From contig NZ_SAIS01000033.1 in the NCBI RefSeq assembly GCF_004360155.1, forward strand, positions 1 through 46,333: a stretch of DNA of 46,333 nt, in the 5' to 3' direction. Source of the DNA: Paraglaciecola marina (lineage in GTDB: Bacteria > Pseudomonadota > Gammaproteobacteria > Enterobacterales > Alteromonadaceae). Shown here in pieces: positions 7,162-16,170 of this stretch. The number at the start of each line of letters is the position of its first letter. Positions within the stretch are counted from its first letter, which is position 1. Both the position numbers and the translations under genes were made by a program. A model generated the notes under the pieces. It made no database searches, was not told where the DNA came from, and saw only the letters and a list, made by a program, of their open reading frames with translations.

Positions 7162-9009
7162 TTACTCGATACTATTTGCTGCTATGTATTTATCGACTTG
7201 TTTAGTCAATATGGGCAAGGGCAGGGCACCGGTGCCTATTACTACGTCATGAAAATCTTTGATATCGAACTTGTCGCCTAAAGCCGCTTTGGCTTTTTCT
7301 CTTAGAGCTAATATTGTAATCATGCCTAATTTGTAGCCTAGTGCTTGCCCTGGGAGCACAAAATAACGCTCAACCTCTGTGACAATATCTCCTTCACTGA
7401 TTGGTGTATTCTCCATAAAGTATTGAATGGCCTGTTCTCGGGTCCATTTTTTTGAATGAATACCTGTATCAGTCACTAAACGTACAGAACGCCAAATCTC
7501 ATCTTGTAAGCGACCAAAGTTATACATTGGGTCTTTGTAAAATCCCATCTCTCTGGCTAGCTGCTCTGCATATAAAGCCCAGCCTTCGGTATAGGCTCCG
7601 TAACCGCTAAACTTACGGAACTTAGGTAAATCTTCAAGCTCTTGCGCTAAGGCTATTTGAAAGTGATGTCCAGGCACACCTTCGTGATAGGTAATGGCAG
7701 AAAATACGTATTTTTGCAGGTTTTTCATATCTTTGAGGTTGGCGTAGTATCTGCCAGGGCGAGATCCATCTAAAGACGGCCGGTTATAAAAGGCGATACT
7801 GGTACTGTTTTCTCGCCAAGGCTCTACTCTTCTCACTTCTAAATCAGCTTTCGGTAATTTATTGAAGTATTGATCGGCTATGGCAAAAATATCTGCGGTA
7901 CTTTGGCGAGCTTCAGCTAAAAAGGCTTCTCGGCCCGCATCACTGTCTTCATAAAAGTTATTAGGGTCGTTACGTACAAAGGCAAAAAACTCTTGCAGAC
8001 TCCCTTCAAAATGAACTTCTTTCATGATTTCACGCATTTCTTTATGAATACGCGCCACATCATCTAAACCAATTTGGTGGATTTCGTCAGCAGTCAAATC
8101 TAGGGTGGTGTGGTACTTGATGCGGTTACCATAAAACTCTTCTCCGTTAGGTAACGCCCACACGCCATTATTACCTTTTGCCATAGCTTGGATTTGTACT
8201 ATTTGATCCAATAATGTCTCAACACCCGTTTGAAATGGCCCTGCTATTGCCTGTTCGGCTTCTAGTTTAAGGGTAGCTTTTTCTACTTGGCTAATTTCAA
8301 GAGCATTTAGTTTGTCACTAAAATCTAAATACAGAATATGGCTTTTAGGATCTGAGGTTTTTAAGTTTCCGATGTCTTTTATCATATCGGGGAATGAAAA
8401 CTCAGGGGTAATCACAGCAAACTCTGCACGATCATTTAATTGTTTCGCAAACTCTACAAACACCTTATCGATGCCATTAAGTCGCTGAATGTATGCCTCT
8501 GCATCACTAACATTATCAATTTTGTGATTGTTTTGAATAAAAGCTATTTTATTGGTTACTTGGCCATTAAATTGGTCAACGACATAGTGATGTCGATACC
8601 AAGCAGCGTTTTCAATGGAACGCTCAGCGTTAAATACAAACAGGTCATAACTTAATTTGTTGGTATCGTTAAGACTTTGATAATCGAAGTTATCTTTCAA
8701 TCGTGCTAATTGATTTTTGCGCTCCTGAATAAAGGTATTTAGGTAATACTCATCTGAGCTGTCATCCCACTTACCATAGTCTTCAGTTTTTATACCAAGG
8801 CTAGTTTGATACTCAGGGCTACTTGCTACGTTTTCATTAAAGATATCTTCAAAAAATAGTGCAATTTTTTCATCTTCAGAAAGCTGCACGGCTTTTTCAG
8901 TTACTTCACTTTTCACGGTGTTTTTTTGTTCTTTTTCTACTGGGGTACAAGCAGATATGATTAAACAAAAGGCGAGTGTTCTTATATTTTTGTGTGGTTT
9001 TAGTAGCAT
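7162..9009 (-). CDS. DUF885 family lipoprotein (putative zinc peptidase)
   Basis: A 615-aa protein. The N-terminus is a lipoprotein signal with lipobox ISAC (Cys21), so the mature protein is expected to be membrane-anchored in the periplasm. The DUF885 hallmark is at residues 442-449, HEGVPGHH, followed by the TEGWALYAE segment; together they resemble the zinc site of gluzincin-type peptidases. The length of about 600 aa is normal for this family. The start at 9009 is supported by AAGGA seven bases upstream. It probably acts as a peptidase on periplasmic substrates, but the family is poorly characterised. A hairpin lies just downstream. Confidence 0.85.
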   Translation of the reverse strand: MLLKPHKNIRTLAFCLIISACTPVEKEQKNTVKSEVTEKAVQLSEDEKIALFFEDIFNENVASSPEYQTSLGIKTEDYGKWDDSSDEYYLNTFIQERKNQLARLKDNFDYQSLNDTNKLSYDLFVFNAERSIENAAWYRHHYVVDQFNGQVTNKIAFIQNNHKIDNVSDAEAYIQRLNGIDKVFVEFAKQLNDRAEFAVITPEFSFPDMIKDIGNLKTSDPKSHILYLDFSDKLNALEISQVEKATLKLEAEQAIAGPFQTGVETLLDQIVQIQAMAKGNNGVWALPNGEEFYGNRIKYHTTLDLTADEIHQIGLDDVARIHKEMREIMKEVHFEGSLQEFFAFVRNDPNNFYEDSDAGREAFLAEARQSTADIFAIADQYFNKLPKADLEVRRVEPWRENSTSIAFYNRPSLDGSRPGRYYANLKDMKNLQKYVFSAITYHEGVPGHHFQIALAQELEDLPKFRKFSGYGAYTEGWALYAEQLAREMGFYKDPMYNFGRLQDEIWRSVRLVTDTGIHSKKWTREQAIQYFMENTPISEGDIVTEVERYFVLPGQALGYKLGMITILALREKAKAALGDKFDIKDFHDVVIGTGALPLPILTKQVDKYIAANSIE

Positions 9010-9121
9010 GATTATCCTTCCCTTTTTTATTTAAAATAAAGGCCTAATCATCTAATAGCAAGGGTTTGCTTTGGTAACCTGATGAGTCGTCTTAATGTTG
9101 AGGTGACTTGCTTTGTTAGTG

Positions 9122-9772
9122 CTATTTTTCACCATCAATGGATAAGGGATAGAGTGTAGATTCTGGTTTCGCGTAACTTAATCGAGAAAGCCTTTGGGTG
9201 CTGTGATAGCAGTCTAAACCAGATAGTGACACTGTATTTAAAGATTCGATATCTATGTAGCCATCGTCTTTTATAGCGTGTTCTTGGCACAATATATCTG
9301 TGATTTCACCAATAACGAACAAGGTGTTATTGGCCTTTATTGGCATTATATCTTGTAGTGTTAACAAATACTTGAGCTGGCTTTCTTTTACAAAGGGGAC
9401 TTTCACCCCTTCAATAAACTCTCGTGTTAATCCTGTTTTTTGAAATTCACATTCTTCTTTAAGGTAACGAGCTGAGGTCTGGTGGGCTGCTTGCCAAATG
9501 TCTTGGTTTACTTGATTGATGGTATATTGTTCGGTTATTTGAATGTTCTCTAGTGTGTGCCTTTCAACACTGTCGGGGCGCATGATAAACCCAACCAAAG
9601 CGGGCGATGCACCAAGGTGAACCACAGAGCTAAATATCGCTAAATTAGTTTGTTGCTGTTTATCAATTGTGCCGATTAAATTCGCGCTTTTAAAGCCTGA
9701 TAAACTGTTAATCAGCTGGACTCTGTATCTAGCCGGGTAGGCGTTTAAAGTGTGGTTATTGATATGTTGCAT
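9122..9772 (-). CDS. Flavin reductase-like (FMN-binding split barrel) protein
   Basis: A 216-aa soluble protein with the flavin reductase-like domain: an N-terminal substrate/flavin segment (NLIGTIDKQQQTNLAIFSSV), the HLGASPALVGFIMRP stretch, and the C-terminal LFVIGEITDI strand typical of this split barrel. Such proteins bind FMN and often supply reduced flavin to a monooxygenase or have another flavin role; no monooxygenase is nearby. It lies 61 bp downstream of a LysR-type gene on the same strand and may be cotranscribed with it. There is only a weak ribosome site before the ATG. Confidence 0.8.
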   Translation of the reverse strand: MQHINNHTLNAYPARYRVQLINSLSGFKSANLIGTIDKQQQTNLAIFSSVVHLGASPALVGFIMRPDSVERHTLENIQITEQYTINQVNQDIWQAAHQTSARYLKEECEFQKTGLTREFIEGVKVPFVKESQLKYLLTLQDIMPIKANNTLFVIGEITDILCQEHAIKDDGYIDIESLNTVSLSGLDCYHSTQRLSRLSYAKPESTLYPLSIDGEK

Positions 9773-9833
9773 ATTGCCTACTTAAGGTTGAAACGTTACA
9801 AATAGATTATTACGTTTTTGAGTGAAAACAAGA

Positions 9834-10712
9834 TCAAAAATTCGCTATAAAGTCTGTGATAACGCTCTTTATATAGCTAATACGCTTGGTTTCAAAAGAG
9901 TAGCGATTGTGGCATAGGTAAAGGGGCTCACTTACCGAGTGCTCAAGCTTATGTACTTTAATATTAGCTTGGTTAGTAAAGGCATGGGTGGCGTGAATGG
10001 GTAAAACCGTAAAGCCTAAACCTCGGCTAACGGGTTCTAAAATCAAACTCACTTGGTTTGAAAATCCACTATGGCGAAATTGTTCTATATGTTCGAACTC
10101 CGCAAAGTTTTTACTCAATAATAGTTGTGCATGGTGCGCCCCATCTGGGTGGTTAATAAATCCCAGTTTACTTAGTTCTTGCCAATTAACGGCTTTAATT
10201 TCGCTAGAAGTGATTAATACCAGTGGCTCTAAGGCAATTTTTTCGGAAATGATATCTTGATGTTTACTGCGCTCAGTAATTAAACCAATATCGATTTTTC
10301 TGGCGGTTATTCGTGCTTCAATATCTGAATTTGGTGCAAAGCTATAATCAATAAAAAGCTCAGGGTGTTGTTGCTGAATACTCAATAGGTGAGGGTAAAG
10401 CTTAAGGCCAACACTACCCGGAGAAGATATTTTTACAGGCCCTGAATAGGGTTCATCTTTTTTAATAGATGACTCTAACTCTGTCATAGAGTTAAGTAGT
10501 ATTTTACCTTCGTGATGTAGTTTAATCCCCGCCTCAGTTAGCGTAAAAGACTTTCCAGAGCGGATCAAAAGCGCCGTATCTAATTGCTGTTCAAGCTTTT
10601 TTATATGCTGACTTACTCCAGACTGAGTCATATACAAAGACTCACTCGTTTGGGTGAAGTGCCTAACGTCTACTAACTTACAGAATGTCTTTAACCAGGA
10701 TGTGTTAATCAT
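9834..10712 (-). CDS. LysR-family transcriptional regulator
   Basis: A 292-aa protein with the LysR layout: an N-terminal winged helix-turn-helix (about residues 1-60, including QTSESLYMTQSGVSQHIKKL) and a C-terminal periplasmic-binding-like effector domain. It is divergent from the VOC-domain gene at 10808, with 95 bp between, the usual arrangement for a LysR regulator and its target. The flavin reductase gene follows on the same strand. The inducer is unknown. The ATG at 10712 gives the normal family length. Confidence 0.9.
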   Translation of the reverse strand: MINTSWLKTFCKLVDVRHFTQTSESLYMTQSGVSQHIKKLEQQLDTALLIRSGKSFTLTEAGIKLHHEGKILLNSMTELESSIKKDEPYSGPVKISSPGSVGLKLYPHLLSIQQQHPELFIDYSFAPNSDIEARITARKIDIGLITERSKHQDIISEKIALEPLVLITSSEIKAVNWQELSKLGFINHPDGAHHAQLLLSKNFAEFEHIEQFRHSGFSNQVSLILEPVSRGLGFTVLPIHATHAFTNQANIKVHKLEHSVSEPLYLCHNRYSFETKRISYIKSVITDFIANF

Positions 10713-10729
10713 TACAAAATATTCTCATA

Positions 10730-10757
10730 ATTATAAAAATTAATAATTTTTCATAAT
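10730..10757. promoter_or_regulatory. Possible LysR operator in divergent promoter region
   Basis: A dyad-symmetric AT-rich site: ATTATaAAAATTA faces its near reverse complement AATTTttCATAAT. It lies between the LysR start and a -10-like TATACT (10771-10776) for the VOC gene. Position and symmetry fit an autoregulatory LysR binding site, but AT-richness makes chance symmetry easy. Confidence 0.35.
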
Positions 10758-10807
10758 TTAACATGGTGCTTATACTTTGCACATTAAAATAAACGAGGAA
10801 ACAAAAG

Positions 10808-11308
10808 ATGAGCAAAGCATATCCCAGAACCTTTTCACATATTGGTATTTCGGTACCTGACGTAGAAAAAGCAGTGAAGTTTTACACCGAAGTCTTAGGT
10901 TGGTATGAAATCATGAAGCCAACCGAAATTATCGAAGACGATAGCCCAATTGGCGAAATGTGTACTGACGTATTTGGTGCAAAATGGGAAAAATTCAAAA
11001 TAGCCCATTTATCTACTGGGGATCGTATTGGTGTTGAAATTTTCGAATTTAAAAACCAAGAAGATCCTAAAGATAACTTTGAATATTGGAAGACTGGCGT
11101 ATTTCACTTTTGTGTTCAAGATCCAAACCTTGAAGAATTGGCTGACGCCATTGTTGCAGCCAGTGGCAAAAAGCGTATGGAAAAACCACGTTACTATTAC
11201 CCAGGTGAAAAACCATACCGTATGATTTATATGGAAGACCCGTTCGGAAACATTCTAGAAATATACAGCCATAGTTACGAGTTAACCTATGGTGCTGGTG
11301 CATACTAG
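10808..11308 (+). CDS. VOC (glyoxalase/dioxygenase superfamily) protein
   Basis: A 166-aa protein made of paired beta-alpha-beta-beta-beta modules. The likely metal ligands are in the expected places: H11 (FSHIGISVPD), E77 or E80 (GVEIFEF), H100 (VFHFCVQD) and E151 (FGNILEIYSHSYE). GAGGA lies 8 bp before the ATG. It could be a lyase, isomerase or dioxygenase on a small electrophile; the substrate cannot be read from the sequence. It is divergent from and probably controlled by the LysR gene at 9834. A strong terminator follows. Confidence 0.85.
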   Translation: MSKAYPRTFSHIGISVPDVEKAVKFYTEVLGWYEIMKPTEIIEDDSPIGEMCTDVFGAKWEKFKIAHLSTGDRIGVEIFEFKNQEDPKDNFEYWKTGVFHFCVQDPNLEELADAIVAASGKKRMEKPRYYYPGEKPYRMIYMEDPFGNILEIYSHSYELTYGAGAY

Positions 11309-11363
11309 TCATTAGCTTAGTTATTGTGTAGGGCGATAATAAGGTAATTGTGTTTTCAGAAGC

Positions 11364-11397
11364 AAAGACCCAACTTTTTACCTTGGGTCTTTTTTTA
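11364..11397. terminator. Strong rho-independent terminator
   Basis: AAAGACCCAA pairs with TTGGGTCTTT around a 9-nt loop and runs into eight T on the plus strand. It lies 55 bp past the VOC stop. The symmetric A tract allows it to serve the convergent cytochrome b562 gene as well. Confidence 0.85.
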
Positions 11398-11423
11398 ACG
11401 ATAGCTATTAATCAAATAAGGCT

Positions 11424-11873
11424 TTAGTCACTGCCAAAAAGAAGCTCCCATATACTTGGGCTACGTTTTTTATGGTACTGCTTTTTTAAAGCATCCACCT
11501 TTTCTAACTGCTGTTTTGCGGTTGTCATATCACCTTCAGTTAGGCTGGCATTAACTAAATCTAACTGCGCTTGTACTTCAGTTAAGCCCTGTTGCAATAT
11601 CGATTGTCTTTTGGGTTCAAACCGCACTAATTGCACCGAAGCCACAAGTTGCTTTAATTTGGTAACTTTGCTCTGCATAGCACTTGGCTCAGTAGCAACC
11701 ATAGCTTGTTTATAGGCCAAGGCCATTGATTTCATAGTCGCTTCAACATCTGTACTAGCGGTTACTTTTGCCACAGAGTCTTGGGCAAATACCTGACTGC
11801 CAAGCAACAGGCTTCCATAAAGAGCAACTAAAATTAGACTTAGACTTTTTACTGACAACATTTTGGGACTCAT
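11424..11873 (-). CDS. cybC: Cytochrome b562
   Basis: A 149-aa precursor with an N-terminal signal peptide ending QVFA (cleavage after about residue 30), so the mature protein is periplasmic. The rest fits the four-helix bundle of cytochrome b562. The haem ligands are recognisable by alignment to the E. coli protein: M47 in DVEATM (Met7 of mature b562) and H134 in KKQYHKKR (His102, in YHQKYR). It is a small soluble electron carrier of uncertain physiological role. A short tail (SIWELLFG) extends beyond the usual C-terminus. It is convergent with the VOC gene. No clear ribosome site is seen; M5 is an alternative start. Confidence 0.8.
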   Translation of the reverse strand: MSPKMLSVKSLSLILVALYGSLLLGSQVFAQDSVAKVTASTDVEATMKSMALAYKQAMVATEPSAMQSKVTKLKQLVASVQLVRFEPKRQSILQQGLTEVQAQLDLVNASLTEGDMTTAKQQLEKVDALKKQYHKKRSPSIWELLFGSD

Positions 11874-12316
11874 TCATAAAAGAAGGCGAGGAGTTTAGCA
11901 TAGATGTATTTCTGCGCTACGCATAAGCTTACGCAGACTTCTAAGCTAATGCACTTAAAGGCGCTTAAATACAAGAGATAACCAGATTCAGTACAAACTG
12001 AATGCTACCCCAAGGGTGAAATTTGAGTATTCAGCTTAATTTACTAAAAACCTAATCAACATGACTTAACACCACCTTTCACAAGTCAAAGTCACACCAA
12101 AACTCTGAAAATAATCAGGTAACCAACTCAATAAACTGCGCTAAATTTGACTTTTTTAAAAATGGCTGTCTTTTAAAGTTGCCGGAAAAAAGCTAAATCA
12201 CTACAACGAAGGCGCAAATATTTCTATATATCTGTTTACCTTAAAAGGAAAGAAGTGCTGGATATGGGATGCCAATTAAAACTCATAGTTTTAAAACCGG
12301 TGCCTCCTTAAGCTTT
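11874..12316. other. Intergenic stretch with repeat-like sequence
   Basis: This 443-bp gap holds no gene. Near 11921 it reads CATAAGCTTACGCAGAC, similar to the ATAAGAGCTTACGTAGAC of the 147-bp unit. It also contains the second copy of the dispersed repeat at 12074-12177. Confidence 0.45.
12074..12177. repeat. Dispersed intergenic repeat, copy 2
   Basis: Aligns with 156-258 over its full length with about one gap; ACCTTT, AATCAGG, ACTTTTTTAA and CTGTCTTT are shared in the same order and spacing. It is noncoding and lies between the cytochrome b562 gene and the hypothetical gene at 12317. Confidence 0.5.
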
Positions 12317-12835
12317 TCATTTGCTGTTTTCTTTTTTAGACAAGAAAATTTGTTTCGATTGGTACATTTCAAATAGCTGTTTTTTCAATTCTGGATTTTG
12401 CTCAACCAGTTTTTCTATATAAGCAAGCGAAGCTGCTTTTTCTTGTTTTACCATTAATTCTACATCTGCGTCTGAAGGCAATACTCCACTTGTTTGCATT
12501 GCTATTTTCGTTAACTCCGCTTTTTTCGCTAGAAAATATTGAGGATAACAAGCTCTTTGAGTTATACGGCTCCCTTGGCGAACGGCTTCTTTTTTACACT
12601 TTACTTTATATTGAGGGTTTTCTAGCAAATTGTTGAGGCTGTCATAAAATTTAAGTTCAGTTTTGACCATTTGCTGTCGGTAATAATACAAAGGTTTGCT
12701 GCCAATTACTTCTATTTGTTCTGTATCCTCTTGTTGAACCTGACTAGGACTCTGTTCTTTTGAGAAACTACTGTTATTGATTAACATTAAGCTAAGTACT
12801 ATGGATACTTTTACCCTTGCAACTTTCAAATTCAT
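12317..12835 (-). CDS. Secreted hypothetical protein with two cysteines
   Basis: A 172-aa protein with a signal peptide (hydrophobic VSIVLSLMLINNSSFS, cleavage near residue 25), so probably periplasmic. The mature part is charged and mostly helical. It carries two cysteines (in KVKCKKE and RACYPQ) that could form a disulfide, and the segment GSRITQRACYP, a pattern I associate with small secreted proteins of Alteromonadales of unknown role. It stands alone between two intergenic regions of 300 bp or more. No function is assigned. Confidence 0.75.
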   Translation of the reverse strand: MNLKVARVKVSIVLSLMLINNSSFSKEQSPSQVQQEDTEQIEVIGSKPLYYYRQQMVKTELKFYDSLNNLLENPQYKVKCKKEAVRQGSRITQRACYPQYFLAKKAELTKIAMQTSGVLPSDADVELMVKQEKAASLAYIEKLVEQNPELKKQLFEMYQSKQIFLSKKENSK

Positions 12836-13115
12836 CAGTGAATTCCTTTAAATGGCCTACCTAGTTAATCTGTACTTAGTATTTCTGCTATCAGACATAT
12901 TCTGGATATCTAGAATACAATATTTACGTTTGGTCTGTTACTTGAATATTTAATAAATTATACATCTTCAAAACATAAATCAGCTGTTTTTAGAAATGCT
13001 TTAAATGGGTATCTCGCTAGGATTCTCGAACAGAAATTTCAACAAGACATCACAATAAAATAACCAGTTATTCTTTAGGGTGGTGACTGGTTGTTTATTT
13101 TATCTGAATAATAGA

Positions 13116-13135
13116 CCCAACTTTCTATAGTTGGG
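13116..13135. terminator. Hairpin after the double HtrA-like gene
   Basis: CCCAACT pairs with AGTTGGG around a 6-nt loop, about 45 bp past the stop of the gene at 13179. The T tract is on the plus strand (CCTTTT), so function for the minus-strand gene is likely but not certain. The rest of the 12836-13178 gap holds AAATGGGTATCTCGC near 13003, again like the repeat motif AATGGGTGTCTC, and no gene. Confidence 0.5.
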
Positions 13136-13178
13136 CCTTTTGCATGTGCGTATTGTGGGCTTAGTCAAACAAACTTTG

Positions 13179-16007
13179 TTATTGAGATAGGGAGTTTAAA
13201 TGATTAACCCTATGCCAATCGCCATCTCGGTAGGTTAGCTCGTAAAAAGGCCAGTAATTATTGTCCATTCTTAAAGTAGTTATTTTAGGAACGTTGTTAA
13301 AGTCTAAGGTTTTAATGATTACGGTTTCTTGATGTTGCTTATTTTTTACTGCCTCTAAAAAGTCATCTGCTGTGGTGATGGGAGTGCCATCAATTTCAAC
13401 GATTCTTCTCATGGCATAAACCCCATAACGGGTTGCAGGAGAGCCATAGTTATAGCTAGCCACATAGACCCCTTGATCATTAACGTTAGCTTGCAACTGA
13501 GCTGCTCGGTGCGGTGCATGCAAATAAGCCCCTGACCAATAAAATACTCTATTTATATCCTGACCGTAGAGTGGGGTTGTTGCTACTTGAGTGGTTTTTA
13601 CTAACCCTTCACTAAAATAGGTGACGGTTACTTTTGGCACTTGGGATAGTTTTTCTACTTGCCTAAACTCTGTGACTGGTTTTTCATTAATGGCTAACAA
13701 AATATCACCGCGTTTAAATATGTTTGCACTAGCTGATACCGGAGCCACATTGTATATAGCCAATAATTTTTTGGCGTCTGGGTTGTTAGACATTAGGGTG
13801 TTTAACCACTCGTTACTTAAACCCATTTGCAAAGCATCAACGGGAGAGATCTGAGTTAGGTTTAAATCTAAGGAGTAAACTGGCCGGTTGCTTGCTGCTA
13901 AGTCCATGGTTTCTAACACGTAGTCGATGGAAATGCCGGTTACAAATGAACTAGATTTTTTGCCATTTTCGTCTGGCTCATTAAAGGTTGTCCAGAGGCC
14001 TGTTACTTGATTTTTGGCATTAACTAGTACCCCTTCAATAAAGGAGTTTGCATTCACTAAATAGGTACTTTGTATGTTGGTATCAATAAACCTTGGTACA
14101 TTGTATTGGCTTATCCATAACTCTTCGGTTGAGTCTACTGTGGTGGTTCTATATTCTACTATGCCATCGTAATTCAAACCAATTTGCAGTACTTCATCTC
14201 CGGCCTGCAGGTTTTCTGGATTCATAGTTATTTGTGCCAAATTAATATTGTGTATTTTGTTAGGCTCAAAAGATACTAAGGCTAAGTTATGGATAGGATG
14301 TATGTATTCAACTTTACCCTCTATTTCTAATTGGTTTTTGAATACCAGTTTTACATCACCAAGGGTACTTAACACCACGCTTCGGGGAACAATAACCCAC
14401 CCTTTTTTAACATCAACAATGACGCCAGCACCCGAGGTACTAGAAATCCCTGAGCGCCCTTGAATTGAGTAAGGGCTATTGAATTTAACCATGACTAATG
14501 CGTCTTCGATATTATTGGTGATAACGGCTGTGGTTTCGGATTTTACGTCTTGGACTGAAGAAACCTTAGGTGCATCAAATGTTTCACAAGGCCAATAACC
14601 TAGCTCTGTATTTTTAGTACATAAACTATGTTCAAACCATCTCCTATTAATTTCCACTAGGCCATAGTTAGTGGTGTTAGGTGTAGAGAAGTCAAAGTAT
14701 CTTAGGTTGACTTTTGTGCCATCTTCAATAACTTTTAATTGCGCATTTAAGTCATTAATGTTTTTAATTTTTACACCATTAAATTCTGTGATAACACTCC
14801 TTGAAGGCACGCCCCCTTGTTTAAATAAATAACGAGAATTAGCAACATATACCCCAGAAATAGGCTTGTTAAAGTGCCTAGCTTGTTGGTAGGACAAATT
14901 ATGAAAAATACCGTCATCAAAACTAATATAGGCGGCAGGCGAGATGTCTTTAAGATCTGTTACTTGCAACTCTAATGACAAAACTTCTCCTCTTCGTAGA
15001 ACTGCAAGTTTTATGGTTTGGTTTGTATAAGTATCAAGATAGGTTTCAAGTTCAGAAAACGTAGCAAGGGCTTGTTCTTCTATACTCAGTAACACATCAC
15101 CTACAGCCAGTAAGTTATATGCGGGGCTGTCGGGAACAATAGAGCGTACTACCAGCAAGCCTTTAAGTTCAGGGTTTAGTTTTCTATATTGAGTAGACAT
15201 CTCATCACTCAGGCCTAGTCGTTGTAATTCAGCATAGGGGGTCGATACGAATGTGGTTTGTAAGCTGCCCCTAGTGATGGTTTGTTTATTTTGTAACTTC
15301 TTAAGTGCTAATTTAATTTTTTCTAGGGGCACAAAAAATGAGTTGGCAGACTTAGATTGGCTACCGGCATTTAATGCAATTACTTCGCCTTTTACATTAA
15401 TAACAGGAGAGCCTGATGAGCCTCCAGTGGAGGAGGTGGCGGCTTGAATATAAAAGGTGTTGAAGTCGTTATAGTTACCTTTGCCGTATTTGGGGGCGTC
15501 TCGGTCGAGCCTTGAAATGGTACCGTCTAATATAGATATTTTTTGCCCTGCGTCATTACCTATTATGCGTATTTCTTGGCCTATATGGGGAGCAGTATCG
15601 CTTAAGGTAAATTGGTGAGGGGTAATATGTTTTATATCTGCAGGTGTGTATTGAAAAAATCCAAAGTCGTGGACTGGGTCAATATACAAAGGGGTAAGGT
15701 CTACTTCTTCGTTATTAATTAAAATAGCCTTAGCGGTTACCGGGCCTGGCGATACGACATGGCGGTTGGTTAAAATGATGCCCTGTTCTGCATCTACTAT
15801 AAAACCGGTTGCATAACTGCTGCTATTCCATTTGCCATCAAAGCTAACGGGCACATCCATTTGGATGCTGACTACTCCAGTAGAGGTTCGTTTAACTGTT
15901 TCATTCCAATTATTGGGCTTTGGGGAATCGCTACAAGCTAAGGCGAATATTAAAAAAGTAAGGGAGCTAAAAACTTTGAAGAACTTGGGGATTATATTTG
16001 TTTGCAT
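13179..16007 (-). CDS. Double HtrA/Deg-like serine protease lipoprotein, second half inactive
   Basis: A 942-aa lipoprotein (lipobox ALAC, Cys25) anchored in the periplasm. The first half is a trypsin-fold HtrA-like domain with an intact triad: H83 (LTNRHVV), D114 (DPVHDFGF), S198 (GGSSGSPV). PDZ-like segments follow at about 280-350 and 385-450. The second half repeats this plan, with a trypsin-like fold at about 495-700 and further PDZ-like parts, but the triad is gone: the His position is S543 (VPRSVV), Asp is N574 (HPIHNLAL) and the Ser motif is replaced by SFIEG near 655-659. This protease-PDZ duplication with a dead second half is the plan of fungal Nma111p. Likely role: periplasmic protein quality control, with the second half structural or regulatory. 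Confidence 0.85.
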   Translation of the reverse strand: MQTNIIPKFFKVFSSLTFLIFALACSDSPKPNNWNETVKRTSTGVVSIQMDVPVSFDGKWNSSSYATGFIVDAEQGIILTNRHVVSPGPVTAKAILINNEEVDLTPLYIDPVHDFGFFQYTPADIKHITPHQFTLSDTAPHIGQEIRIIGNDAGQKISILDGTISRLDRDAPKYGKGNYNDFNTFYIQAATSSTGGSSGSPVINVKGEVIALNAGSQSKSANSFFVPLEKIKLALKKLQNKQTITRGSLQTTFVSTPYAELQRLGLSDEMSTQYRKLNPELKGLLVVRSIVPDSPAYNLLAVGDVLLSIEEQALATFSELETYLDTYTNQTIKLAVLRRGEVLSLELQVTDLKDISPAAYISFDDGIFHNLSYQQARHFNKPISGVYVANSRYLFKQGGVPSRSVITEFNGVKIKNINDLNAQLKVIEDGTKVNLRYFDFSTPNTTNYGLVEINRRWFEHSLCTKNTELGYWPCETFDAPKVSSVQDVKSETTAVITNNIEDALVMVKFNSPYSIQGRSGISSTSGAGVIVDVKKGWVIVPRSVVLSTLGDVKLVFKNQLEIEGKVEYIHPIHNLALVSFEPNKIHNINLAQITMNPENLQAGDEVLQIGLNYDGIVEYRTTTVDSTEELWISQYNVPRFIDTNIQSTYLVNANSFIEGVLVNAKNQVTGLWTTFNEPDENGKKSSSFVTGISIDYVLETMDLAASNRPVYSLDLNLTQISPVDALQMGLSNEWLNTLMSNNPDAKKLLAIYNVAPVSASANIFKRGDILLAINEKPVTEFRQVEKLSQVPKVTVTYFSEGLVKTTQVATTPLYGQDINRVFYWSGAYLHAPHRAAQLQANVNDQGVYVASYNYGSPATRYGVYAMRRIVEIDGTPITTADDFLEAVKNKQHQETVIIKTLDFNNVPKITTLRMDNNYWPFYELTYRDGDWHRVNHLNSLSQ

Positions 16008-16170
16008 CCATAAAACCTAAAGTTGAGATGATGAAATGAATTTTTATGCTGTGATAATAGTGAGTTCAGTCGCTGATTGATATATGCCACAAAGAATAAA
16101 TATAGGGAGTCAGTTTATTTAAAATTACATTTTGATACTATTCCTACATGTTCAATAAAATTTGTTACTT

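Noticed and set aside
16162-16170. TTG at 16162 as the modF start
   Set aside because: An ATG three codons later matches the ModF start better and neither has a ribosome site.
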